DNA from: Clostridia bacterium
GTDB lineage: Bacteria; Bacillota; Clostridia; Acetivibrionales; STF1-152
Direction: 5' to 3'
Assembly: GCA_028280575.1 (NCBI GenBank)
Contig: JANQLN010000099.1
Span: forward strand, 1 to 37,294
Length of the DNA: 37,294 bases
A program made the position numbers and the translations under genes. Below the pieces are notes generated by a model, which was not told where the DNA came from, searched no databases, and saw only the letters and a list, made by a program, of their open reading frames with translations. The first letter of the stretch is position 1, and each line of letters starts with the position of its first letter. Of this stretch, positions 15,851 through 23,470 are shown piece after piece.

Positions 15851-18081
15851 ATTGTTACATTACCGCTGTCATATACATTAATGAAGCTGTCTTTTATAAG
15901 CGCCTCATTTAGCTTGTAGCTATTAGAATCCCTGTTTTCCCGGTCTATAACTATATAGATTATATTGTGTTTTTCTACCAGCAGCCTTAAGATCTCCTTA
16001 TCATCTGCACCATAGATTTTCTTTGATATGTCCTCACGCATTCCTGTATCATATCCTGCAGACCAGGGGTAATAGGGCCATCCGCAGAATATTTTCCTGC
16101 CTGATAAAAGGAGGGGATGGAGTGAATAACGGCCTGTGAGAAAGAGTTCGTTTGCACCCGTATTTTTTTCGGCCCATACCAAGAGGGGATCTTTAATGCT
16201 TATTTTAATACTGTCTTTGTCAAGGTTGTAAAGGGTAATAATATCAACAGCTCCTGTAATGGTCAACGTCAATGTTAAAGTGCACGCAAATATTGTTGGA
16301 ACAACTTTTTTAGATAAAAACATGTTGAGAATAAAATATGCAATGGGAATGTTTAGCAAAATAATGGATATAAGTATATATTTATGATTTACCGTAATAT
16401 CAGGTGTGAGCTGAAGGGTTGTTGCAAGCAGGACAGGTGCAGCGAATGCTGCAATTAAGCTTATGGCTCCCCTGAATAAAGGCGGTATGTTAAAAAACAT
16501 GTATGAAGCATGGGCTCCCATAACAGCTATAGCCAAAAGAAGCTTCCACAATAAAGGGAAATCAGGCGCCATAAAGAAAAATGCATATAAAGTCAAAGGC
16601 AGAAATACTAATGCACCCAGAAAGCGATATTTTACTGCCATTGTCAAAAGTCCTGCCAGAAGGAGCAGAGGAATAATTCCCAGAAGCTCAAAATAGAATT
16701 TTAAAATTGGCATAAGCTTTGTACTGCCTGAAAGAAAGCCGATTGTAAGCCGGGGTGAAACAGCAGAAGCCCCGTCATTTATAAAGAAGCTGGTCTGCAC
16801 AAATGAAAGGAGTATGGTTATAAGTGCAATATTTAGATAAGCAAGCCTTTGCTTTGAAAATACTGCCATTATGAGCAATATTGAAAGGCCTGAAATTACC
16901 ACCGCACCGTTCCAATAGGAGCTCAGGCCCATAAGCAATCCACATGCAAGCGACGGGGTAATATCTTTAAACATCCATGCATTTTTACTAAAGATAAACT
17001 CCTTGAGTGCAAATTTGGTTTTTAAAAGAAAAAAGCATTCTTTTTTTTCTTCTGCATATTTCTTTTTTGCCAAAACAAAGCACTTTTTTAAACTATCAAA
17101 CATATTTAAAAGTAAAGGGTAAATAATTATAAGTACTAATAACAGTATTCCCAGGCCAAATGAAAGATGCCTTTGGTTTACATAAACTTTTTGTGCCCAC
17201 AATCCCCATTCCTCACGAAGTGTATTGCCTATATGCTCTTTATTTTGAAGTATCCTTTCAAGAATGTTGCCTTGAGGATAAATTTTATTTATATATGTAA
17301 AAAATGCAAAAGAGCTGCGGAAGAAAAAAAGTACCGAAGCTATTATTCCCGTCCACTTTTTGCCTGTCACAAGTAATGAAAATGAGTAAAGCAGCATTAG
17401 GAAAGATATCATTGACAATATACTGGGCAGATTGAATGCCCAGTCAAGCCTCATACCAAGATATTCAAGATTGCCTGCAAGGAATTGGAACATAAAGTGG
17501 TACCTTATAGTCCCGTCTGCAAAATGCGGGTATTCCGTAGGAAAGTTTGAACCATATGAAAATGACCTGATGACTGATAAATGAGGAGCAAAATCACTGA
17601 AAACAGAGATACCTGTAAATATACTGCCATCTTTAATATAAAATGAACGAAACATGAAAAATGTCCACACACAAGTTATTATAACAATATATATTATCTC
17701 GGTTGTATAATAGTCCAGAAAATTTTTAATCCTTTTAATATCAAGCTTAAGAACAGTTTTTATACTAAAATTGTATTTTTGTTTTTTTTTAAAAGCAAAA
17801 ATTACCATAAGCAGGCTGAAAACAAAAAATGATAAAAGATTACCCCAAAGCATAGGCTCCCTTGTGTTACGGAATACATATGCACATATGTAAGAAAACC
17901 ATGTGAGTATAAGAGTCCCTGATAAAAATGAAGCCGGTAGAATGACCATCCATGAAGGCATATCTGCTTTATTTGACAAAAGAGTTTTTCTTTCTTGTGT
18001 TTTCCACAGCCCGGGCAGCAGACTTTTTAGAAGGTTAAATCCCACAAATGATGCCAGACCCAGGTAAATCATTGCCAGCAT
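15835..18081 (-). CDS. Large polytopic membrane protein, GT-C glycosyltransferase-like
   Basis: A 748-residue protein with a dozen or more predicted membrane helices and a soluble C-terminal tail from about residue 650. An early extracytoplasmic loop carries D163-F-A-P-H167 and later EYPHFADGTIRYH. This resembles the first-loop acidic/His motif of lipid-linked-sugar GT-C transferases and the DUF2298/YYY membrane family. The tail (KEILRLLVEKHNIIYIVIDR) resembles the soluble end domain of such proteins. GT-C proteins move sugars from polyprenyl phosphate carriers on the outer face. AAAGGATG precedes the ATG. Specific function is unknown, and a polymer flippase or ligase role is an alternative. 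Confidence 0.7.
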   Translation of the reverse strand: MLAMIYLGLASFVGFNLLKSLLPGLWKTQERKTLLSNKADMPSWMVILPASFLSGTLILTWFSYICAYVFRNTREPMLWGNLLSFFVFSLLMVIFAFKKKQKYNFSIKTVLKLDIKRIKNFLDYYTTEIIYIVIITCVWTFFMFRSFYIKDGSIFTGISVFSDFAPHLSVIRSFSYGSNFPTEYPHFADGTIRYHFMFQFLAGNLEYLGMRLDWAFNLPSILSMISFLMLLYSFSLLVTGKKWTGIIASVLFFFRSSFAFFTYINKIYPQGNILERILQNKEHIGNTLREEWGLWAQKVYVNQRHLSFGLGILLLVLIIIYPLLLNMFDSLKKCFVLAKKKYAEEKKECFFLLKTKFALKEFIFSKNAWMFKDITPSLACGLLMGLSSYWNGAVVISGLSILLIMAVFSKQRLAYLNIALITILLSFVQTSFFINDGASAVSPRLTIGFLSGSTKLMPILKFYFELLGIIPLLLLAGLLTMAVKYRFLGALVFLPLTLYAFFFMAPDFPLLWKLLLAIAVMGAHASYMFFNIPPLFRGAISLIAAFAAPVLLATTLQLTPDITVNHKYILISIILLNIPIAYFILNMFLSKKVVPTIFACTLTLTLTITGAVDIITLYNLDKDSIKISIKDPLLVWAEKNTGANELFLTGRYSLHPLLLSGRKIFCGWPYYPWSAGYDTGMREDISKKIYGADDKEILRLLVEKHNIIYIVIDRENRDSNSYKLNEALIKDSFINVYDSGNVTIYRTY

Positions 18082-18322
18082 TAGCTTTCATCCTTTCATG
18101 GCATAACATGTACGCACGTATATAATGAATGCACAAAAAACAGACTTTACACAATTTTCAAATTTGTATTTGCATAAGTACAGTCTAATTGTAGCATGAA
18201 TATTATGGAAATGCAATTTCTGATAAATGTTTCATTATACGCTTAGAATTTGTACCTATTTTAAAAAATGGGGAAACTCAAACTGATAAAAACAAAGTTT
18301 ATTGAAGGCTGTTTTCTAAAGC

Positions 18323-18351
18323 TTGAAAAATCAGTCATTTTATATTAAAAT
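18323..18351 (+). promoter_or_regulatory. Candidate promoter of the PII gene
   Basis: TTGAAA (18323-18328), 17-base spacer, TAAAAT (18346-18351). It leaves a leader of about 205 bases before the PII start, long enough for post-transcriptional control. Confidence 0.45.
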
Positions 18352-18495
18352 CTTTATTGTCAATACATTTACATGCATATAAAATATTTCAAAGCAAAGA
18401 TGCTTTAAATCCGAGGTAATGAAGTCTCGCAAAAAACTTGATAATATAGGGATTAAAAATGATAGGGCAGCAAGAGTTTGTTAGGGTATGAATAT

Positions 18496-18533
18496 TACTT
18501 TCCGCAGATGGAATCAAAGCCTTTTGGAAAGTA
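18496..18533 (+). promoter_or_regulatory. Leader hairpin before the PII gene
   Basis: TACTTTCC (18496-18503) pairs perfectly with GGAAAGTA (18526-18533) across 22 bases. It ends about 31 bases before the start codon, just upstream of the GGGAGTG ribosome site. It is not followed by a T tract, so it is not a standard terminator. Confidence 0.4.
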
Positions 18534-18564
18534 TAGAATAAAAAATATGAGGGAGTGAGTTCTT

Positions 18565-18906
18565 ATGAAAATGGTAATTGCCATAGTAAGACCGGAAGCT
18601 GTAGATGAAGTTAAGCAATCCTTATATGACGCACAAATCCACAAGATGACCGTAACCAATGTCAAGGGGTGCGGACAGCAAAAGGGTTATGCTGAAAGCT
18701 ACAGAGGAACAATTACTCATGTCAATCTTCTTAACAAGGTGCGATTTGAGATTGTTGTCAATGAAGAATTTGTAAAACCTACGGTTGATGCAATTATAAC
18801 CTCTGCAAGAACAGGAAAAATTGGAGATGGTAAAATATTTGTTTTACCGGTCGAACAATGTTATAGAATCAGGACAGGTGAAGAAGGACATAATGCAATA
18901 GGTTGA
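18565..18906 (+). CDS. PII nitrogen-regulatory protein
   Basis: A 113-residue PII protein. Conserved parts are MTVTNVKGCGQQKG (28-41), YRG (46-48) at the T-loop, RTGKIGDGKIFVLPVE (ATP/ADP-binding B-loop region) and the RIRTGEEG C-terminal signature. PII trimers sense ATP/ADP and 2-oxoglutarate and regulate ammonium transport and nitrogen enzymes. Tyr51, the uridylylation site of proteobacterial GlnB, is Thr here, so control is probably by ligand binding alone. No amtB, glnA or nif gene is adjacent. GGGAG precedes the ATG, and a strong terminator follows, so it is likely monocistronic. Confidence 0.95.
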   Translation: MKMVIAIVRPEAVDEVKQSLYDAQIHKMTVTNVKGCGQQKGYAESYRGTITHVNLLNKVRFEIVVNEEFVKPTVDAIITSARTGKIGDGKIFVLPVEQCYRIRTGEEGHNAIG

Positions 18907-18941
18907 TATTTGAAGCAACCTGTCCTGAATTGGAAAACAAT

Positions 18942-18969
18942 AAAAAAGACCGGGTTCGCGGTCTTTTTT
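18942..18969 (+). terminator. Rho-independent terminator after the PII gene
   Basis: AAAAAAGACCG and CGGTCTTTTTT form an 11-pair stem around the loop GGTTCG, ending in six T residues. It lies about 36 bases after the PII stop. Confidence 0.9.
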
Positions 18970-19026
18970 ATTATCATAAATTCACAAGTAATTTAATGTA
19001 AAATTTTATCCTGGAGTTAGAAGATT

Positions 19027-19212
19027 TCAGGGTTTTTCCTTAATTTTGGAGTAATCTTTGTTTACAAGAGGGCACCATTCAGGTGGTTCGCTTAAATGTT
19101 CAATAGTAAAAACAACTCCAGATTTAGAACATTCAGCAGTATAGCCCATAAGTTGCGACAATAAGGAAATATCATCTTTCTTAATAAGATATTTACAGCT
19201 ATTGCATTTCAT
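19027..19212 (-). CDS. Small cysteine-containing protein
   Basis: A 61-residue protein starting MKCNSCKYLIKKDD, with further cysteines in AECSKSG and PEWCPLVN. Four Cys in a C-x2-C ... C ... C arrangement suggest a small metal-binding knuckle. I chose ATG 19212 because GGGGTGG lies upstream and the promoter (19249-19278) would start transcription near 19242, on top of an in-frame upstream ATG. I do not recognise the family. A good promoter, ribosome site and clean coding frame argue it is real. Confidence 0.6.
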   Translation of the reverse strand: MKCNSCKYLIKKDDISLLSQLMGYTAECSKSGVVFTIEHLSEPPEWCPLVNKDYSKIKEKP

Positions 19213-19248
19213 AATCCACAGCCCACCCCTTTGCAGGTTCATATCAAT

Positions 19249-19278
19249 ATTATAACATAGTGCTGTTTACTCTGTAAA
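19249..19278 (-). promoter_or_regulatory. Promoter of the small cysteine protein
   Basis: Minus strand: TTTACA (19278-19273), 18-base spacer, TATAAT (19254-19249). A GTTTAC-TCT-GTAAAC inverted repeat overlaps the -35 box and could be a regulator site. Confidence 0.55.
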
Positions 19279-19314
19279 CGGAAAAGAAGCTTGATTATCA
19301 AGCATATCGGAAAG

Positions 19315-19339
19315 CAAAGTGCCGGATAAGAGCACTTTG
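19315..19339. promoter_or_regulatory. Hairpin in a divergent promoter region
   Basis: CAAAGTGC (19315-19322) and GCACTTTG (19332-19339) form an 8-pair stem with a 9-base loop. Another small stem, GCTTGA-TTA-TCAAGC, lies at 19289-19303. They sit between two divergent promoters. Either hairpin could be an operator or a transcription end signal. Confidence 0.35.
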
Positions 19340-19360
19340 CCTGTGTTATTATTTTTTTGA

Positions 19361-19389
19361 TTGAAAAAAAATACTTATAGTTGTATAAT
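19361..19389 (+). promoter_or_regulatory. Promoter of the receiver/GGDEF-like gene
   Basis: TTGAAA (19361-19366), 17-base spacer, perfect TATAAT (19384-19389). The start codon follows at 19419 behind AGGAGA. Confidence 0.7.
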
Positions 19390-19418
19390 TAAAGTAGCTT
19401 CATTCATAGGAGAAAATA

Positions 19419-20252
19419 ATGAGATACAATATTTTGTGCATTGATAGCCATGGAATAACGGGTCTTGAAATATCGAGGGTATTAAAGAGCAAACAAATAA
19501 GCATAAGAAATGCTGCAGACTTAGAACAGGCCCAAAGGTTATCCAAGCAGAATGAATTTCATCTTATTATATGGAGAATAAATTTTTCTGAAACTCACAA
19601 TTATAAAATCATTGGGATGCTTAAAAAGCAAGATGAATTTAAACAAATTCCCGTTATCGTAATATCAAATTTTTCAGGTAAAAACCATGTAATTAATGCC
19701 ATTGAAAATGGAGCAAACGAATACATTGCCATGCCGTGTGATGACAGGATAATATTAGAAAAAGTTTGCGGTATGCTTAATATCCCTGCCGGAGAAAATG
19801 TAGTATACAATATGGAGAATGAGCTTATTACATTGAGCTTTGACGAATTTGTCAACAGGGAAATAAAATCGGCAGGACGAGGCAACTATCCCGTTTCGTT
19901 TTTATTGACATGCCTTGTTCCAAATGGCAAAATTGTGGATTACAGCGAGGATACCGGTATATTAGAAATTTTCAAGGCAGTTATTATAGCAAGATTAAGG
20001 GATACGGATATGGTTTTTAAGTTTTCAAATAATTCAATTTTAACAGTGCTTCCTTTTTCAGATGTTGATGGAGCAAGGAATGTTTCACTTAAAATAACTG
20101 ATTTGTTCAATTCCCACAGTTTGCTTAAAAAATATGTTTCTCAATACAAGCTTTTTGCTTCCTCAGTAACTTTTCCCGATGACAGCCGTCAAAAGAAAAC
20201 TTTGCTTGAAATGCTTGAAAAAAGACTTAACATGAATATTAGCGCCGGATAA
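19419..20252 (+). CDS. Degenerate receiver plus degenerate GGDEF-like protein
   Basis: A 277-residue cytoplasmic protein. Residues 1-125 follow the CheY-like fold (NILCIDSHG, HLIIWRINFSE, PVIVISNF, ENGANEYIAMPCD). However, the phospho-acceptor Asp is Arg53 and the conserved Lys before Pro is Met, so phosphorylation is not expected. Residues 140-275 resemble a diguanylate-cyclase fold (RDTDMVFKFSNNSILTVLPF), but the GGDEF signature is replaced by SNNSI, so cyclase activity is unlikely. It is probably a protein- or ligand-binding signalling relic or pseudo-receptor. A strong promoter precedes it, and a small membrane-protein gene follows 27 bases later in the same direction. The GGDEF assignment is less certain than the receiver one. 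Confidence 0.7.
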   Translation: MRYNILCIDSHGITGLEISRVLKSKQISIRNAADLEQAQRLSKQNEFHLIIWRINFSETHNYKIIGMLKKQDEFKQIPVIVISNFSGKNHVINAIENGANEYIAMPCDDRIILEKVCGMLNIPAGENVVYNMENELITLSFDEFVNREIKSAGRGNYPVSFLLTCLVPNGKIVDYSEDTGILEIFKAVIIARLRDTDMVFKFSNNSILTVLPFSDVDGARNVSLKITDLFNSHSLLKKYVSQYKLFASSVTFPDDSRQKKTLLEMLEKRLNMNISAG

Positions 20253-20279
20253 TGATAAGAATAAATCAGGGTGATATTT

Positions 20280-20540
20280 ATGGAAAATATGAATGAAATG
20301 CATAAAGCAAAAGCTGGAAAATATAATATGTTACTTTTAATTATCGGATGGATATCTGCAATATTATCATTAATAGCATATCCGTTCATTTTTGGCGTAA
20401 TTGGTGTTATTATGGGGATTATTGTAACTAAAAGCGGCAGCAGGGCAGGATTGCCATTAATAGTTACCAGTATAGTATTGATGGGTATTGGTTTGATATT
20501 CTGGCGTACTTTTTTAAATTATATTACGCAAATATTTTAA
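20280..20540 (+). CDS. Small membrane protein (DUF4190-like)
   Basis: An 86-residue protein with a polar N-terminal 16 residues and three predicted membrane helices (about 18-35, 38-55 and 62-82). The spacing GVIMGIIVTKSGSRAGLPLI resembles small DUF4190-type membrane proteins. ATG 20280 is chosen because AGGGTG sits six bases upstream; an in-frame GTG at 20271 lies within that site. It probably forms an operon with the degenerate receiver protein. Function unknown. Confidence 0.7.
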   Translation: MENMNEMHKAKAGKYNMLLLIIGWISAILSLIAYPFIFGVIGVIMGIIVTKSGSRAGLPLIVTSIVLMGIGLIFWRTFLNYITQIF

Positions 20541-20549
20541 AGGGCCGGC

Positions 20550-20579
20550 AGTCTGTAAAGCCTATAGGCTTTACAGACT
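20550..20579. terminator. Perfect palindrome between convergent genes
   Basis: AGTCTGTAAAGCCTA is followed directly by its exact reverse complement, giving 15-base arms with no spacer. It fills the 43-base gap between two convergent genes. It probably ends transcription from both sides, although T tracts are short. Confidence 0.7.
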
Positions 20580-20583
20580 AAGC

Positions 20584-21045
20584 TTATTCGTTTTTTGTTC
20601 CGCAGCTTGCACAGAATGTCGAATCTTCTTCCATAGGTGCACCGCATGAAGTACAAACTTGCGAAGCTGTATTTTCTGTTTGTTCTTCTTCCTGCTTTGC
20701 ACCACATTTGGGACAAAATGCAGAATCCTTTTTCAACTCAATACCGCATTGGGTACATTCCTTTATGTTTTTTATATCCAAAATTTTATTTTTCATCTCT
20801 TCAATGTTCTTGTTATATTCATCAATTTTTTCACACTCCTGGGTGAATACACCTGCATTTGAAGAGTCACTGCGGTATGATTCATATATTTTCTTGCCAA
20901 TCTGTGCATAAATCTTTTTTATTTTGTCCTCTTCACTTGATATGCTTACATTTAGTTTTGTTACCTCTACCAGTTCACCTGATTTCTTTGCCACTCCTTG
21001 AGCTGCTTCTTTAGCTTTCCTGCTGAGATCGTCAAAAAATGCCAT
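20584..21045 (-). CDS. Double zinc-ribbon protein with helical N-terminus
   Basis: A 153-residue protein. Residues 1-95 are helical and charged (KAKEAAQGVAKKSGELVEVT, then a coiled-coil-like stretch). Two zinc ribbons follow: CTQCG...CPKCG at about 97-115 and CTSCG...CASCG at about 131-149, separated by an acidic Glu/Gln linker. Such proteins are common in clostridia near small membrane proteins; their role is unknown, and metal-dependent protein docking is an inference. AGGAGGT precedes the ATG. It faces the small membrane gene across a shared palindromic terminator and is followed upstream by another membrane-protein gene on its strand. Confidence 0.85.
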   Translation of the reverse strand: MAFFDDLSRKAKEAAQGVAKKSGELVEVTKLNVSISSEEDKIKKIYAQIGKKIYESYRSDSSNAGVFTQECEKIDEYNKNIEEMKNKILDIKNIKECTQCGIELKKDSAFCPKCGAKQEEEQTENTASQVCTSCGAPMEEDSTFCASCGTKNE

Positions 21046-21096
21046 TTTACATACCTCCTATATTGAATAAAAAACCCAATTTATTATATCAAATAT

Positions 21097-21498
21097 CTAT
21101 TTTGCAATGTCTGCATTATTATTTGATGCATGTTTATAAATAACATAGCCTAAAAATGCATATACAATAGCTTGTGCCAGAGGCATAAAGCTAAAGCTGC
21201 CAAAGATGGATTTTATAAATACAAAAGCTTTTATTGCTGCCAAGCCGAAAGTCCCCATCCATACATAGCTTATGTTGAAATTTGCAAAGGCCAGAAGCAG
21301 TCCCAGCAGAAATCCCCAGTACCCCAACGTATGTATTAATTCACCGAATCCGGACCCAAAACCGGTTAACGCATTAAGGATCAATATAAGCCCACCTGCA
21401 AATATGAAAACAACGTCCATATTTAAAAGCGGCTTTAAAAAACTGGTCTTAACAATGCAGCTTCTTAACTCATCACTTATGTTTTTGTAGGAATTCAT
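21097..21498 (-). CDS. Uncharacterised four-helix membrane protein
   Basis: A 133-residue protein with four predicted membrane helices after a 25-residue polar N-terminus. Helix two is glycine- and leucine-rich (GYWGFLLGLLLAFANF). The C-terminus is short and polar. ATG 21498 has GGGGGG six bases upstream, while an in-frame ATG at 21543 has none, so I take the shorter form. It lies 51 bases upstream of the zinc-ribbon gene on the same strand and may be co-transcribed with it. No family recognised. Confidence 0.72.
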   Translation of the reverse strand: MNSYKNISDELRSCIVKTSFLKPLLNMDVVFIFAGGLILILNALTGFGSGFGELIHTLGYWGFLLGLLLAFANFNISYVWMGTFGLAAIKAFVFIKSIFGSFSFMPLAQAIVYAFLGYVIYKHASNNNADIAK

Positions 21499-21673
21499 AT
21501 GATCCCCCCTTTGTTTTGTTGCATATAAATTCTGCAAAAACAAAAATTGTTATAATTTAATATATGCAGATAATATAATTATATTAAAAGTTGTTTTAAT
21601 ATTCAATATTATTTAGAAGAATTTTACTTGAATAAAATATTAAAGTAATAATAGTTATATACAAAAACTCCCA

Positions 21674-21692
21674 AAAGGCTCTGTGAGCCTTT
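21674..21692 (-). terminator. Terminator after the modular HTH gene
   Basis: AAAGGCTC and GAGCCTTT form an 8-pair stem with a 3-base loop, overlapping the stop codon. On the minus strand it is followed by TTGGGAGTTTTTG. A normal intrinsic terminator for the minus-strand gene. Confidence 0.65.
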
Positions 21693-23079
21693 ATACCGTA
21701 GCCAGGGAAGAATATCTTTTCACCATAAACCTGTGATGCTTGCTGTTTTTAACATATTTTCTAAGAGCCGGTATTATTTGTGATTTTTTCAGGTATCTAA
21801 GCCTGATTGTAGTATGATTTTCAAAACCGTTTTTATGTACAAGCTTCATTACTGTTTTATGATCTACCCGGTAAGTATTCATCAATTCCTGAACTGTAAT
21901 ATAATCTTCAATAGGTCTTGGTATAAGAGGGTCCCCTCCAAAATAGCGTGTACACATCTCAGTAATTGTGGTAGGATTGCTACCTAATTCTTCAGCTATC
22001 TGGACATATGTAAAGCCTTGTTTTCTGAGATTCCATATATCTTCCTTATCTATTTTTGCCGCATCATTTATTGCAGTTTTATAAATGAAACCATAACCGG
22101 ATATAAAATCGCTGATGGATAACGCATTTTTCCTGGCATGCCTCTTAATAAATCCATACAAGGTTGGATTTGAATGCAGATTATATATATACTTGCCTTT
22201 TGAAGCTTCATTCAGCCGTTTTATTATTTTTTCGTCATACAGCTTCTCGCGGAGCTTTTTAATATCCTTTTGCAGCTCCATTTGATTTTCCTCGTTCCCT
22301 ATAGTCCTATAGAGGTAGTATTCTTTTGCTTTCAAGGTTGACGAATCAAACATAGCCATTAGCATGCCGGCCAACCCAAGCCTTCTGAAATCGGCAGTTC
22401 TAAGTAATATGATTTTGTCCTGGGAAAAGCCTTTTTTTCTAAAGGTTTTATGCATGAAATAAAAGGCATTTTCAAGGGATTCGGAAGCAGCCCATTTTAT
22501 TTTGTATTTAAAGTCGGCAGGATGAAATTTATCCGGGTAAACGAAATTAAACAGGGAAAAAATAGACCAGTTAAAGTAATATAAAACATTATAAATCCCA
22601 TGGTTTAACAGGCGTTTTTTCCAGTCAAGGGAAGGGATGTCGCCAATCCATCTTATTCCTTCCTTTCGAACCATATCCTTTACCGCTTCTATTATAAACT
22701 CATCGTTTTGCCAGATTCCGTGTTTGCTCCAATACCACTCTTTAAGCTCACGTGTTTTAAATTCGTAAGGATAAGCATTTTTTAATATTTCAACAACATC
22801 ATGGTTGAATATCCGCTGTATCATACCAAACAGCTTCCCCTTGATTAAAATTTCCTTTATTTGCTTAAGATTGTAATTTACGAGCTCCTTTGGAGTCAGC
22901 TTGGCTATGTTCTCTATACAATACCTTGTTAAAATCCTGGACCTCAGCTTTATTCCTGTAAGCTGATATTTTTCCTGGGTCCAGAAATCCTTTGGAAATC
23001 TGACATCTTTCTCCAATACATTTTTATATGTAACCAGTGCCTCCAATTCTTCCGTATTCAATTTTAATATATTTACCAT
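21691..23079 (-). CDS. Modular repeat protein with C-terminal HTH segments (DUF4046-like)
   Basis: A 462-residue soluble protein. Three related modules occupy about 55-130, 130-205 and 205-270. The first two end in NAYPYEFKTRELKEW and FVYPDKFHPADFKYKIKW, a pattern I associate with DUF4046-type proteins. Two DNA-binding-like segments follow: a helix-turn-helix at about 345-375 (GFTYVQIAEELGSNPTTITE) and another at about 395-440 (YITVQELMNTYRVDHKTVMK). The latter resembles an excisionase-like HTH that reads a DNA site. No nuclease motif is evident. It stands alone between two intergenic gaps. DNA binding is a reasonable inference; target and purpose are unknown. Confidence 0.7.
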   Translation of the reverse strand: MVNILKLNTEELEALVTYKNVLEKDVRFPKDFWTQEKYQLTGIKLRSRILTRYCIENIAKLTPKELVNYNLKQIKEILIKGKLFGMIQRIFNHDVVEILKNAYPYEFKTRELKEWYWSKHGIWQNDEFIIEAVKDMVRKEGIRWIGDIPSLDWKKRLLNHGIYNVLYYFNWSIFSLFNFVYPDKFHPADFKYKIKWAASESLENAFYFMHKTFRKKGFSQDKIILLRTADFRRLGLAGMLMAMFDSSTLKAKEYYLYRTIGNEENQMELQKDIKKLREKLYDEKIIKRLNEASKGKYIYNLHSNPTLYGFIKRHARKNALSISDFISGYGFIYKTAINDAAKIDKEDIWNLRKQGFTYVQIAEELGSNPTTITEMCTRYFGGDPLIPRPIEDYITVQELMNTYRVDHKTVMKLVHKNGFENHTTIRLRYLKKSQIIPALRKYVKNSKHHRFMVKRYSSLATV

Positions 23080-23242
23080 ATCTACATCTCCGCAATATTT
23101 ATTATTATAATTATTGACTACTATTTTACACTTATAATTTTATTAATGCAACGACAAAACAGGATAAAAAAACAGCTGATTTTTTACGTTTTTAACAAAA
23201 ATGAGTTTATTACTACAACAAAAATTTTTTAAATGGCTTCAA

Positions 23243-23303
23243 CTGGAACGACACAGCAATGACAGACCCGCGCAGCCAATCTGGAACGACACGGCAATGG
23301 CAG
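23243..23303 (+). repeat. 23-base direct repeat, two copies
   Basis: CTGGAACGACACAGCAATG at 23243 and CTGGAACGACACGGCAATG at 23281, each continuing into (A/G)CAG, start 38 bases apart. Two copies with a 15-base gap are too few and too short to be a CRISPR array. They could be regulator sites upstream of the dehydrogenase. Confidence 0.7.
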
Positions 23304-23400
23304 GCGTTTTTTTTCGCCAAAATACAAAATTAACAGTCATATATATTGATAATAGTTCAAATTTCCTTTATTATTTAATTATATGGTATTACGGCGAACT

Positions 23401-23422
23401 TTGATTATTAATATTAAATCAA
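23401..23422 (+). promoter_or_regulatory. Candidate operator before the alcohol dehydrogenase
   Basis: TTGATT and AATCAA are inverted across ten AT bases (ATTAATATTA), 49 bases before the start codon. The size and symmetry suit a dimeric regulator; the protein is unknown. Confidence 0.35.
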
Positions 23423-23470
23423 CGGGACACATTTATAGCGCACGCGGTTAATTATGTACGGAGGAGGAGA

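Larger units (their letters stand above)
18082..18564. other. Divergent intergenic region upstream of the PII gene
   Basis: This 483-base gap lies between the membrane-protein gene and the PII gene. It contains a plausible plus-strand promoter (18323-18351) and a hairpin close to the PII ribosome site. The rest is AT-rich. I found no open frame with a ribosome site and no recognisable glutamine-riboswitch or T-box sequence. Confidence 0.6.
23080..23470. other. Intergenic region with a direct repeat and an operator-like palindrome
   Basis: This 391-base gap lies between the modular HTH gene (-) and the alcohol dehydrogenase (+). It holds a 23-base direct repeat (23243-23303), a GGCG-T8-CGCC stem next to it, and an AT-rich inverted repeat (23401-23422). 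A 67-codon open frame here (23201-23404) has no ribosome site and runs through the repeats, so it is not called. Confidence 0.6.

Noticed and set aside
18301..18564. Glutamine riboswitch or T-box before the PII gene
   Set aside because: I could not find the conserved sequence blocks; only a simple hairpin is supported.
23243..23303. CRISPR array
   Set aside because: Only two repeat units with a 15-base gap and no cas genes nearby.
23201..23404. 67-codon plus-strand frame before the alcohol dehydrogenase
   Set aside because: It runs through direct repeats and has no ribosome site.
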